Shown piece after piece: positions 10,389 to 21,165 of a stretch of DNA of 64,000 nucleotides. This DNA is from Limnomonas spitsbergensis (Eukaryota; Chlorophyta; Chlorophyceae; Chlamydomonadales). Under the pieces are notes generated by a model that saw only the letters and a program-made list of their open reading frames with translations, searched no databases and was not told where the DNA came from. Within the stretch, counting starts at the first letter, position 1; each line of letters starts with the position of its first letter. The stretch is taken from NCBI GenBank assembly GCA_037349105.1, contig JAYJMM010000101.1, forward strand, positions 2,604,001-2,668,000, written 5' to 3'. The position numbers and the translations under genes were made by a program.

Positions 10389-11212
10389 TTCTCATAAGCG
10401 CTCGTCAGCTATATCGCATCAAGCCTGATTACTTGCTGCTGGCTGCTGCCTGACGGAGCAACAGGGTGGAGGTTGACCTCGGTTTTACCTCTAGTTGGGC
10501 CAAGTACTGCCCACAAGGGCTGAAGGCTATACCCGGTCGGGCAGGTCGTGGTTATCCTGTATTTAAAGATTTTTTAGTCTGAATATATTTATGGCTAAGG
10601 CAGCATTCCGATCCGTGCAGGTAGTGGTTAATCTGCAAATGAAATGGATAACAAACAGGTCTGCCTTGCTTAACAAATAATGAAATCAAGAAAGGGCGGT
10701 TCCCCCGACAGGTTGGAATATCTGCCATTCTGCACAAGTGCAAAGGGAATGGACCCAGTTGAACTATTCAGACTCTCAATTCGCCTTAAGAAAGACGCTC
10801 CAGACAACTACTGCAGTCCAGGTCCAAGCCATGTAGCTGTGATTTGAATTGGAGATAAGTCTTAAGGCTGGACTACGTCAACAGGCGGAAGAGCTTCATC
10901 CATCTTATTGCAGCTTCAGCTTGACGAAATGAAAATGCTTCAAGCATGGTCTCATTTCAGCATGCCCTGAGGGACCCAACCATAGTGTGAATCTCCAAGG
11001 TATGTCCACCAAGGCATTGAGGGAACAGGCAATGGTGGGGATGCAGCTAATATAATTCACATCTTCATAAAAGCACCCGAATATAGTAATGAGTTGAACC
11101 TCATTGACCCCCTGGGTACTGGGTAACGCCCCCCACCCCCCCTACCTTGAGGGACTAAGCCTTCTTGTGTATGTTGAAGGCAAACTAGGCAGAGAGCAGG
11201 ATAGCCGTACTT
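10389..11212. other. Inter-unit spacer A to B
   Basis: About 820 bp conserved with 19865-20904 and 38456-39260. A minus-strand frame beginning MHLCRMADIPTCRGN at 10743 has counterparts in B and C but breaks at different places. I recognise no family, so I do not call a gene. Confidence 0.4.
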
Positions 11213-11329
11213 TCTGGAGACCATCAGGATGCCTGCCTCAGGGAGGGAAGCGGGAGAAGGGGATAGAAGTTGGGAAAAGGATGGAATAAATAACGGATGA
11301 GATTAAACATCACACCTATTTACATCATG

Positions 11330-11475
11330 CCATCTGCACCAGACCTGCACTGTACCCTCCATCAGATATACACACAATACACAGCATATGCCACCCCACC
11401 CCTCAACACAGCTGCCCCCCCCCCCCCCACACACGCACACCTGCGCTCCACCCCATCACACACAACTTTGCTCCA
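11330..11475. repeat. C/CA-rich low-complexity tract, unit B
   Basis: Shorter version of the tract at 215-452, with a pure C run near 11416-11428. Same position relative to the ankyrin gene. Confidence 0.75.
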
Positions 11476-12734
11476 ACCCTCCACATCATCCGCCATGCAT
11501 GCCATAAATGGGGTGCTTGGAGTTGCATGGCATGCATGAATCCAACCAGATGCACCATCTGACCTGCATGGCCAGCTGATGTCTAATGGACTCCTGGAGT
11601 CATGCATGCCAAGCATGGCGGGTGTTGCATGACTTGCCTGGCTCCGAAGACACAGACACAGACAGGTGCAAGACTTGCCTGGTTCCGACCGGATGCACCA
11701 TGCAACCTGCGTAGCCTGCTCTTGTTTCATGGTCTATCCACTTGTCTCATTGTTTGTCTGCTCAATTCATCCCGATGAGGGCAGTGCCTCGTACACATGC
11801 AGGACGGTACTTCCATGGGGCATTTGGCGTACACGTGGATTCAAGACTCCGTATTTAACATCCACGGAGCGAGCAACCGTTTTGTGGCCCTAGTATGAAC
11901 GCGCTCCACGAGATCCACACTATGGCCGCTGATGTTTCCTGCCGTTCGGTAAGCGGAAGATGCGAACGCGCCTCTGGGGTGCACTCTCTAAATCCCCGCT
12001 TATTGTTACGAATCAATCTACATCTATTTCTCCTACATTGCGGACTGGTTTCGTTCCTAGCCGCTCAGTCGATAATTTCTGGAACACATCGGTGGCCTGC
12101 GTATTGGCCGTTCAAGTCCTCGCTCCGTCAAGTTCTCCGTATTGGCCGTACGTTCAATACAGGTTGCGTCAGAACCCCAGTCTCAGCCGCTCGTTCGGTG
12201 GCCTGAGCTTTGCAGTTTTTATTCTCCAAAACGAGTGCGGCATTGAGGAGATCCACTCATCCACTTTAACACATACAAGTGCCCAACATTGCCCCTGGTG
12301 AGCGGAACAAGGACCATGCATGAGTGGAACAACTGCAAGACTGTCATGTGGATATGTCAAAGACTGAGGAATCTCCCACTCTGGCTTCATATGTATGGCC
12401 CCATATTTGTTTCTTTCAAATTCCACTCCCTCATTCTTTATCTGCATCTCCAGATCGCACAGCCTGGCCCTGTCATGAAAGGTTTTTGAGTAGATGCATC
12501 CGAGCATAAAGACAATGCATCCGGGCATAGACATTGCAATACTGACTCCAACCCATGGCATGTGGCGTTTTGCATGCATGCAGGACAGCCATTCGAAAAG
12601 CATGATTGGTTTATATTTATCTGGAGAGGTTATTAGCCAGTGTTGCACATTTGCTCGCATGAAGTTAACCTCATTCGCTTGTTGAGCAGGAGAGACAAGC
12701 CCAACTGATTGAAAAAAGGATTGCGCACCACCCT
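11476..12734 (+). promoter_or_regulatory. 5' flank of ankyrin gene copy B
   Basis: Homologue of the 453-1677 flank with small indels. The TATATTTAT element is retained at about 12612-12620. No gene is supported inside it; short open frames differ between copies. Confidence 0.45.
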
Positions 12735-14697
12735 ATGACGTCATCCGCATCCACCGAGGGTATCAGAACAGATGCATCGGCATCTCCTTCCCCGAGCGAC
12801 GATCCAGCCATCCTCACCAGCCTCCAAGACCTCAACGCGGACATCCTTGGCATCATCCTCAGCAATGTAGATGCATGGCTATACAATACTCAAGTCCTCC
12901 TTAGACCTGGTGCCCGTAGGGTGCAGTATGGAGCGTGGCGGGTGTGCAGGCGTTGGCGCGATTGCCTCAGGGCCTGCCCCATTAACCTGGCCCGTATCAT
13001 GGTGGCGGTACACGGTCCTGACCAGGCCCTCATGAGAGCTGTGGGCTGCAACAGTCAGAATTATGACTGCCTGGAGCTGGCGAGGCTCATGCTCAATCTT
13101 GGTGCAAAGGCAAACAGCTTGAGTGGGCAGGCATTGGTGTTGGCAGCCGAGCGTGGCCACTATGCGGTAGTGCAGCTGTTGTTGGGGAGGAGGGACCATG
13201 CCCCCCATGCTGACTGCGGGGATGGGGAGGCACTGGTGTGGGCAGCTCAGAATGGCCACGAGGCGGTGGTGCAGCTGTCGTTGGGGTGGAGGGAGCATGC
13301 ACCTCGTGTGAACTGCCAGGATGGGGAGGCACTGGTGAGGGCTGCCATAAATGGCCACGAGGCGGTGGTGCACCTGTTGTTGGGGTGGAGGGAGCATGCC
13401 CCCCATGCTGACTGCCAGGATGGGGAGGCACTGGTGAGGGCTGCCAGGAATGGCCATGAGGCAGTGGTGCGGCTGTTGTTGGGGTGGAGGGACCATGCCC
13501 CCCATGCTGACTGCGGGGATGGGGAGGCACTGGTGTGGTCAGCTCAGAATGGCCACGAGGCGGTAGTGCAGCTGTTGTTGGGGTGGAGGGGGCATGTACC
13601 TCGTGCTGACTGCCAGGATGGGAGGGCACAGGTGAGGGCTGCCATGAATGGCCACGAGGCGGTGGTGCGGCTGTTGTTGGGGTGGAGGGACCATGCACCT
13701 CGTGCTGACTGCCAGAATGGGAGGGCATTGGTGTGGGCAGCTCAGAATGGCCACGAGGCAGTGGTGCGTCTGTTGTTGGGGTGGAGGGAGCATGCCCCTC
13801 GTGCAGACTGCTAGGATGGGCAGGCACTGGTGTGGGCAGTTCAAAATGGCCACGAGGCGGTGGTGCAGCTGTTGTTGGGGTGGAGGGACCATGCGCCTCG
13901 TGCTGACTGCCAGGATGGGCAGGCACTGGTGTGGGCAGCTAAGAATGGCCACGAGGCAGTGGTGCGTCTGTTGGGGTGGAGGGACCATGCGCCTCGTGCA
14001 GACTGCCATGGTGTGCATGCACTGGTGTGGGCAGCAGATAATGGCCACGAGGCGGTGGTGCGGCTGTTGTTGGGGTGGAGGGACCATGCACCTCGTGCTG
14101 ACTGCCAGGATGTAAGGGCATTGGTGTGGGCAGCTCAGAATGGCCACGAGGCAGTGGTTCGGCTGTTGTTGGGGTGGAGAGACCATGCGCCTCGTGCAGA
14201 CTGCCAGGATGGGCAGGCACTCATAAGGGCTGCGCAGAATGGCCACGAGGCGGTAGTGCAGCTGTTGTTGGGGTGGAGGGAGCATGCCCCACGTGCTGAC
14301 TATCAGGATGGGGAGGCACTGGTGAGGGCAGCCGAGAGTGGCCACGAGGCGGTGGTGCAGCTGTTGTTGGGGTGGAGGGAGCATGCCCCCCATGCTGACT
14401 GGCGGGATGGAGAGGCACTGGTGAGGGCAGCCAGGAATGGCCACGGGGAGGTGGTGCAGCTGTTGTTGGGGTGGGGGGAGCATGCACCTCGTGCTAACTG
14501 CTTGGATGGGGAGGCACTGGTGTGCGCAGCCCAGAATGGCCAGGAGGAGATGGTGCGGCTGCTGCTGGATTGCAGTGAGAATGCCCCCCGTGCTGACTGT
14601 CAAGAGGGACAGGCACTGTCCTTGGCAAGGGGGGGGGGGTCACACAGCTGTCCTGCATATGCTGCGGGAACGCTGCGGCATGTTTCCGCTTGTATAA
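12735..14697 (+). pseudogene. F-box/ankyrin-repeat protein, copy B, TAG plus frameshift
   Basis: Same architecture as copy A: F-box-like head, then 15 full ankyrin repeats and a degenerate sixteenth. The frame is broken by TAG at 13812-13814 where other repeats have CAG (a single C-to-T change). It then runs on in the same frame. Repeat 9 lacks one leucine codon (LLGW instead of LLLGW). Near the end an 11-G run (14629-14639) is one base longer than the frame needs, so the conserved C-terminal tail HTAVLHMLRERCGM lies in another frame and ends at TAA 14695-14697. If TAG terminates, the product is 359 residues with seven repeats. Two independent lesions argue for a decaying copy, although sequencing error in the G run is possible. 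Confidence 0.85.
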
Positions 14698-15778
14698 GAG
14701 GCATCATGTCACTGTGGAAGTGAAATTGATTGTTTGATTCCCTTTTCCTGACCAACTGCCTAGTACGTTTGTTTGGATTTCTCTTTGTTGCAGTGTTTCC
14801 TTTTTCGGCTTTTAAGCAGGCAGCCCCGCAGCCGTCAAAGGCCCGATTGGGACCAAACCTTGCTTGCCAGCCAATGGCTGGCGGCCAAAGCAGCAGGGCT
14901 GGCCACACATGGGCCCCCCAGCCGGAGGCCGGAGTGTAGCTGACATGTAGGTGAGTCATGAAAACAGAAACACTGCTTTGTTGAGGGCTAGGATGTATAC
15001 AGGCTGAGGATTCTACAGACTTCCTTTATGTGGGCATGGTCTGTTCCTTCTCCTTTTCCCGTATGTTCCTTTCTTTTCTCCTCTAGCCTTACGTTAATTT
15101 CCCCTCCTGACCAGACAATCGGGCGGCCACACGGCCGAGCTCCTTTTCTACTTTTCAGCATGGCCCAGAGGTATCATGTTCTTGACAAATGAAAATTTTA
15201 ATGTCGTTCCATTTCCTGGAACAATAGTGCGGTGGCTTAGAAACTGATATAGGCTGTTTTGTCTGCGGATGCGGTCAAGATGTTAATGACGATACCCCAC
15301 TGGGCCATGCTGAAAAGTTGGTCAAGATGTAACAAAGAATGTAGGAAGATGGTTTTGTGTCCTCATTCAACCATTAGGCCAGCGTGGTCGTGCTACGACA
15401 CCACACCTGACCTCATGAATATAAAATCCAGTCAGCTAAGGCCACCTGTAAGAAGGCTAGTGGAGCATTAATTGCGAGCGAGTCACAAGCGAGGGGTAGA
15501 GCAAGTAAGCCATCACGAATGAAAGACCGGCCTGGCTGCACCATGTAGGTCAGGCAGCAAGCCGCACTGCTACATCCCCCAGCATGCCTTGATGTAGATG
15601 AATTGCAGCTGAAGCACCCTCTACTAAACCCTGCATGCCCAGCACTAGCCTCAGTCCACATACACAGCCTTACAATTCAAGAATCGGAGGATGCTGAAAT
15701 GCATCCTTGCTGTAATAGATCCTTGCTGGTCAGCCATGAAAATTTTCACTTATAACAGGAAGCATACTTGCCGTAGTC
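14698..15778. other. Spacer 3' of ankyrin copy B
   Basis: Homologous to 3841-5275 but with a deletion just after the gene (the TTAACTATGCAAGGGTCGG segment of A and C is missing) and with a MITE inserted at 14791-14975. No gene is supported. Confidence 0.4.
14791..14975. mobile_element. hAT-type MITE, 185 bp
   Basis: The insertion is bounded by inverted ends CAGTGTTTC and GAAACACTG; the similarity extends to about 14 of 16 bases. It is flanked on both sides by the 8-bp direct duplication CTTTGTTG (14783-14790 and 14976-14983). The same place in unit C has a single CTTTGTTG, so the empty site is visible in the window. An 8-bp duplication and ends starting CAGTG fit the hAT superfamily. The interior is too short to encode a transposase, so it must have moved with an enzyme encoded elsewhere. 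Confidence 0.9.
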
Positions 15779-16025
15779 AAGAGGGCCCCCCATTGATTTC
15801 CCCCAGCAACCATATGCACACAGTTTAAGGATGAATACCGCTAGAGCCAAGACCGGCCGTCACTGGTTCCCGGTAGCTAAGGACGTTGTCACTTATTGCC
15901 GGCAGGCCGGCTGTAGCTAAGACCATCCGTCATTGGTTGCCGACAGCCATTCAGGGACAGCTGAAACAATCCTTCTAAGTTAACAAGAAGCTGCCCCCAT
16001 GTGGCGACCAGCTCACACCACATGC
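15779..16025 (-). pseudogene. WRAP73: WRAP73-like terminal exon, unit B (broken)
   Basis: Homologue of 5276-5518 with GVSWSPHG still readable. The acceptor CAG has become CAT, and a TAG follows soon after FLLT, so it is not functional. Confidence 0.55.
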
Positions 16026-16560
16026 ATGCAACATGATTAAGAGGAACGATCAGGACCAAGGGTTCAGTCTAAGGAAAGTAATCAGAGGTGTTGCTGCCAT
16101 GTGGCAACCAGCTCACATCGCGTGCATGCAGCAGGATTGAGGGTAACGATCAGGGCTCAGGGTTCAATCTATGGAAAGTAATCAAGGGTGGTGTTGCCAG
16201 GTGCGCAGGAGCTAGCGCATGAGACCAGAAAGAAAGACTCCTCCTCCGCCGAAGCAGGAGGCGTGAGACCGCTCAACCCACAGCAGTTCCATCCTACCAA
16301 GGATAGCCCGCTCACGACATTCTGCTGGGCACATTCAACGAAGCGCCAGACGTTTTCCCCGCTTTCACCTGGAACACGGTATGAAATGAACCTCGGCAGG
16401 GTTCGCACCGCACACCTGCGGCATGATGTCTGGCCGATGGAATGTAATCATGCAATCAGGTTGAGGATTAGGGAAGTATGGTAATCAAGTGGCATGGCTA
16501 AGATTTTCGGCAGCAGCAGAAGCTAGCAGAAGTGATATTGCGATGTGGCGACCAGCCCAT
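16026..16560 (-). repeat. Degenerate repeats of the WRAP73 terminal-exon edge, unit B
   Basis: Same family as 5519-5830. One member reads YVMGWSPHRN near 16540-16570 on the minus strand. The series is interrupted by a unit-B-specific block at about 16234-16388. Confidence 0.5.
16234..16388. other. Unit-B-specific block of unknown origin
   Basis: Between CATGAGACC and the shared CACCTGCGGCA sequence, unit B has about 150 bp with no counterpart in A or C, where a shorter different sequence stands. On the minus strand it is open (GESGENVWRFVECAQQ), but I recognise no family. It could be a captured fragment or an old insertion. Confidence 0.4.
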
Positions 16561-16809
16561 GACATATGCTTTCCCCGCCATACCTTCCAGCTCTGCGCTT
16601 TGCTGTCTCGCCTGTCTGCCTCCTTTCATTACTTGTCTCAGATTTACCCTTTTAGCTCCTCTTCCTAGCCCGGTTCGCTCGTCAGCCTGGCTCTTCCCAA
16701 AGCGGCTGATGCTGGTTGAGTTAACACTGTAACAGCACATGCCCATGACACTCCAATCCTGCTGACAAGAGAGGCATCCCACACCGACATTTGGCACTAG
16801 CATCCCCAC

Positions 16810-16905
16810 CTGAAAGTTCCAGAGCGGGATGTGCACCACGGATGCCCCCACCGACACCCACATGTAGTGCCGGGAGGTGGAGGTCGCCGTGGCTAGGAGG
16901 TTGTC
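16810..16905 (-). pseudogene. WRAP73: WRAP73-like penultimate exon, unit B
   Basis: 96-bp, 32-codon exon from acceptor to donor CAG|GTGGGG. It encodes LLATATSTSRHYMWVSVGAS, then VVHIPLRNFQ. Intact in itself, but the preceding VWIWDMD exon is deleted in this unit. Confidence 0.75.
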
Positions 16906-17250
16906 CTGCATGTATAAGGACTCAGTAGCAGAGCCAGTCAGCAACATTGCAGATTTAATTGTTCAAGATTCATGCGACAGCGCTAAATACTCAGTCTGGA
17001 AATATATATGTAGCGGGTGGTCACAGTGGCCAGGAGGCTGCCCTAGCCTGATAGCTATTAGTGACTATATAGGCTGGCTACACTGAATGACTCTACGCAG
17101 CCTCACCTGATGGGAGAGGGGATGTGAGGGAGAAAGGATCTTCCGCCAATATTTAAATTTGCATTCCGGGTTGATCTTCTGTTCAGGTCAGGTCATTGAA
17201 TGCGCAGAATACGCACCTCCAAAAAGGGTTCTGGGGCTTGCCATGTAATA

Positions 17251-17390
17251 AGGACGATCCAGCTGCGCCTCACAGCCCCCATCCGGCGACCATGACAGCT
17301 CAGTGGCATATGATGTGGATATTGGGGAATGATGCAGCTGGAACCAGGAGGCCGTGTCATAACGCTGACATGGTCCCAACATTCGTACCA
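17251..17390 (-). pseudogene. WRAP73: WRAP73-like exon (DHVSVY), unit B (truncated)
   Basis: Homologue of 36894-37072. One T is lost within the DHVSVY codons, shifting the frame. The 3' end of the exon is removed by the deletion whose join is near 17232-17250. SYATELSWSPDGG is still readable. Confidence 0.65.
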
Positions 17391-18700
17391 CTGATGAGTG
17401 GGCGAAGAGGGCGTAGTGTTGAGGGTTAAGTGATGCATGGAGGTTTGGAAGTGCTGCAGCCGGGTGCACGAAGCCGCGCTGTAAACACCAACATGGTCCC
17501 GACAATCGTACTGCGGTGAGGGGAGATGAAGTGATCTACTGTCCGGGAGGGGACAAAGACTACTGATACTAGGCTAGAGGCTGGGCTGGAAGACTAGGGA
17601 GGCGCACGTGGTGCGTGGGAGCTATGTCGACTCCGGGACTGCGGCGTTAGCTGAAGGGTTTGCAAGTGGGAGCCAAGTATTGAGCTTGATAGAATGAACT
17701 TATCTCTGTCGAGAGACTCCCGGTTTACTAGCGGGGCGCACTATGTAGGCGCTCGGCAGATGGCAAGCCCGGATAAGGCTCTAAAGGCTGGAAGGTTCAT
17801 GTCGTACAACCGAAGGTTGTTAGAGATCTTAACGACACGCAACTGCTCTCACACTGTTAGCTACGCAGTGTGACAACGGTTGTGTTCGCGTACTGGATAC
17901 TAGGAGACATGTACTGAGTTAACTGGACTGGGGGGTCCAAGACCACTACAGGAGAAGTGTTGAGGGTTAAGTTTTATGGTTCAGAGTTCAAGGTTTGGAA
18001 GTGCTGCTGCTGGAACCACAAGGAGATTTAGTTTACACTGTCATGGTCTTGACATTGATACCACGAAAGGGGGTAGATGAAGGTTAAAGGTTGAGGGTTA
18101 ATAATTGGAGGTTTGGAAGTGCTACAGCTGAGTCCAGGAGAACATGTTTACATCTTATAGACACTGGCATGGTCTCGACACTCGTTACGATGAACAGAGG
18201 GCTGGGAGAGGCTCAGATGGATCAAGGGTTGAGGATTGTGGGTTGAAGGTTGAGGGTTGAGGGTTGAGGATTGTGGGTTGTGGGTTGGGGTTGAGGTCTC
18301 CTTCTCTCCGTATTTGTAACGTTGACAAGCCCCTTCACCTTCAACTTCGAACCTTCAGCGGGGGGAGGAGGGTTCGGAGTAGAGGGTTTCAGGGTTTAGG
18401 GGTTTCTTTGGAGGAGGTTGGGAACGATGCAGCATATACCATTAGTGAGTTGGTGTTGATGAGTTGGTGTCACAAACGCTGACGGTATTCACGTCGCTGG
18501 GCGGGGGGCAGGAGCTATAGGGGGCTTTAGGGTCAGGGGGTTAAGGATCAAGAGGTGGAGATTTTGAAATTATGCCGCTGAGATGACGAGGGGGTATCGT
18601 CATTGCTGACATCTGGCATCTGAGGGAACGCTGAGGGGAGGGTCAGGGTGCGGGGCTAGAGGTTTGGAAGTGACGCAGCTTGACCTATGAGACGGTGTCC
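17391..18700 (-). repeat. Tandem fragments of the WRAP73 DHVSVY exon and intron, unit B
   Basis: About six diverged copies, each with the plus-strand marker GGTTTGGAAGTGCTGCAGCT (near 17443, 17990, 18108; weaker near 18415, 18553, 18660) and nearby CATGGTC..GACA, the minus-strand equivalent of the DHVSV codons. Minus-strand readings such as CRDHASVY and ASCTRLQHF line up with the real exon. The first interval is split by a roughly 426-bp insertion. Confidence 0.65.
17528..17959. mobile_element. Insertion of about 426 bp, class unknown
   Basis: Absent from the matching place in unit C (about 37200). GAAGTG occurs at both edges (17528-17533 and 17954-17959) and may be a target duplication. The inner ends AGTGATCT and, inverted, AGTGGTCT are weakly similar. 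The interior contains two hairpin-forming segments (CAACCGAAGGTTG; CACACTG with CAGTGTG). No protein is encoded. The exact ends are uncertain. Confidence 0.45.
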
Positions 18701-18966
18701 ATTCACTGGGCTAGTGGATTGTGTAAAGGGTTTGGGGCCCTGTGTTTGCAGGGGTTTTAGGGCTTTGCGGTTTAAGGGGTTTTACTGCTCTGTGTTTCTC
18801 ACATCTTCTCTTTTTATTCAAGCGAGGATGTGTGAGAAGGCGGGGACGTGGCAAGAGGGTTCGGGCTTACAAAAGTGAAAGGGTGGGGATAGGGTGGGGG
18901 GAGGACAATCCATGGGGCTGGTTTCCACTGGTTGCATTTGTAACAGAAGATCAAAGAGGGGGAAAA

Positions 18967-19864
18967 AGCTGAGTTGGAGGCTGACCTAGGGTTTACCTCT
19001 AGCTGAGTTGGAGGCTGACCTAGGGTTTACCTCTAGCTGAGTTGGAGGCTGACCTAGGGTTTACCTCTAGCTGAGTTGGAGGCTGACCTAGGGTTTACCT
19101 CTAGCTGAGTTGGAGGCTGACCTAGGGTTTACCTCTAGCTGAGTTGGAGGCTGACCTAGGGTTTACCTCTAGCTGAGTTAAAGGATGACCTAGGGTTTAC
19201 CTCTAGCTGAGGTAGAGGCTGACCTAGGGTTTCCCTCCATCTGAGTTGGAGGCTGACCTAGGGTTTACCTCCATCTGAGTTGGAGGCTGACCTAGGGTTT
19301 ACCTCCATCTGAGGTGGAGGATGACCTAGGATTTACCTCAAGCTGAGTTGGAGGCTGACCTAGGGTTGACCTCCAGCTGAGTTGGAGGCTAGGGTTTACC
19401 TCCAGCTGAGTTAGAGGCTGACCTAGGGTTTACCTCCAGCTGAGTTGGAGGCTGATCTAGGGTTTATCTCCAGCTGAGTTGGGGGCTGAATTAGGGTTAA
19501 CCTCCAGCTGAGTTGGAGGCTAACCTAGGGTTTACCTCTAGCTGAGTTGGAGGCTGACCTACGGTCTTCCTCCAGCTGAGTTGGAGGCTGACCTAGGGTT
19601 TACCTCCAGCTGAGTTGGAGGCTGACCTAGGGTTAACCTCCAGCTGAGGTGGAGGCTGACCTAGGGTTTACCTCCAGCTGAGTTGGAGGCTGACCTAGGG
19701 TTTACCTCCAGCTGAGTTGGAGGCTGACCTAGGGTTTACCTCCATCTGAGTTGGAGGCTGACCTAGGGTTTACCTCCATCTGAGTTGGAGGCTGACCTAG
19801 GGTTTACCTCCAGCTGAGCTGGAGGATGACCTAGGGTTTACCTCCAGCTGAGGTGGAGACTGAC
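18967..19864. repeat. 34-bp minisatellite, unit B
   Basis: About 26 copies, with a different dominant variant (GAGTTGGAGG and CTCTAGCTGAG at the left, CTCCAGCTGAG at the right), showing that each unit has homogenised its own array. Confidence 0.95.
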
Positions 19865-20904
19865 CTACTCATTAGCGCTCGTCAAATATATGCTATATTG
19901 CATCAGGCCTGATTACTTGCTTCTGGCTGCTGCCTGCCTGAGCAACAAGGGTGGAGGCTGACCTACGGTTAACCTCTAGTTGGGCCATATCCTGCCCACA
20001 AGGGCTGAAGGCGATGCCCCAGTTGGTGGACTCTGCACCGGACAGGTGGTGGCACCTGCGGGTTGAACGGGTGCATTTTTTATGTCTGAATACTTGTGTT
20101 CCTGTCGGGTCCGGTTGAGGGACCCGCCATCCTGGACCGGAATGGATTCAAAACTGTGTTTGACGTCAAAGGGCAGGATATCACAAAGTGAGCTCTGTAT
20201 GTCACAAGACAGGATTTTATTGTCGGCAGGTATTGGCACTTACATCCCGGAAAGGAATGACCTGCTTGTATGTATGGCTAAGGCAGCATTTTGATCCGGG
20301 CAGGTAGTGGTTAATCTGCAAATGGTTAATCTGCAAATGAAATGGATAACAAGCAGGTCTGTGTTGCTTATCAAATAATGAAACCAAGAAAGGGCTGTTC
20401 CCCCCGCAGGTTGGAATATCTGCCATTCTGCACAAGTGCAAAGGGGATGGACCCAGTTTCACAATTCAGACTCTCAATTCGCCTTAAGAAAGAAGCTCCA
20501 GACAGCTACTGCAGTCCAGGTCCAATCCATGTAGCTGAGATTTGATTTAAAGTAAGTCTTAAGGCTGAACTACGTCAACAGGCGGAAGAGCTCCATCTTA
20601 TTGCAGCTTCAGCTTGAAGAAATGAAAATGCTTCACGCATGGTCTCATTTCAGCATACCCTGAGGGACCTAACCATAGTGTGGATCTCCAAGGTATGTCC
20701 ACCAAGGCCTTGAGGGAACAGACAATGGTGGGGATGCAGCTAATAGAATTCACATCTTCATAAAAGCACCAGAATATAGTAATGAGTTGAACCTCATTGA
20801 ACCCCTGGGTACTGGGTAACGCCCCCCCCCCCCCTACCTTGAGGGACCAAGCCTTCTTGTGTATGTTGAAGGCAAACTAGGCAGACAGCAGGATAGCCGT
20901 ACTT
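19865..20904. other. Inter-unit spacer B to C
   Basis: Homologue of 10389-11212 with extra sequence at 20000-20250 that is also in unit C. Minus-strand frames at 19976-20239 and 20217-20462 correspond to parts of one 161-residue frame in unit C (38455-38940), here split. A run of C at 20822-20834. Confidence 0.4.
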
Positions 20905-21019
20905 CCTGGAGACCATCAGGATGCCTGCCTCAGGGAGGGAAGCGGGAGAAGGGGATATAAGTTGGGAAGAGGATGAAATAAATAAAGGATGAGAATAAAC
21001 ATCACACCTATTTACATCA

Positions 21020-21165
21020 TGCACATCATGCACCAGACCTGCACTGTACCCTCCATCAGATATACACACAATACACAGCATATGCCACCCCACCCCTCAA
21101 CACAGCTGCCCCCCCCCCTACACACACACGCGCACCTGCGCTCCACCCCATCACACATAACTTTG
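21020..21165. repeat. C/CA-rich low-complexity tract, unit C
   Basis: Closest to the unit B tract in sequence and length, consistent with B and C being sister copies on this side of the gene. Confidence 0.75.

Larger units (their letters stand above)
1..11212. repeat. Segmental duplication unit A
   Basis: First of four head-to-tail copies of one segment. The window opens at a sequence (GGAGACCATCAGGATGCC) that recurs at about 11219 and 20909. The unit holds a C-rich stretch, 5' flank, F-box/ankyrin gene, spacer, minus-strand WRAP73-like exons, a CCCTAAA-type minisatellite, an integrase fossil, a 34-bp minisatellite and a closing spacer. ATG-to-ATG distance to unit B is 11057 bp. Unit A lacks the WRAP73 exon seen at 36894-37072 in unit C. 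Confidence 0.9.
11213..20904. repeat. Segmental duplication unit B
   Basis: Second copy, shorter (9743 bp ATG to ATG) because two internal deletions removed the CCCTAAA-type minisatellite with one WRAP73 exon (join near 17065) and the integrase-fossil segment (join near 17232, between GGGTTCTGG and GGGGCTTGCC). It carries private insertions: a hAT-type MITE at 14791-14975, a replaced block near 16234-16388 and a roughly 426-bp insertion near 17528. Confidence 0.9.

Noticed and set aside
13539..14603. Long antisense open frames over the ankyrin genes (up to 354 residues, PPPQQQLHH or STPTTAAPPPRGH repeats)
   Set aside because: They are mirror readings of the 99-bp ankyrin units: a repeat length divisible by three with no antisense stop stays open by itself. 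The same happens in all four copies and in several frames.
17528..17959. Solo LTR
   Set aside because: A TG...CA boundary can be drawn, but it does not sit next to a matching 4-6 bp duplication, so I left the class open.
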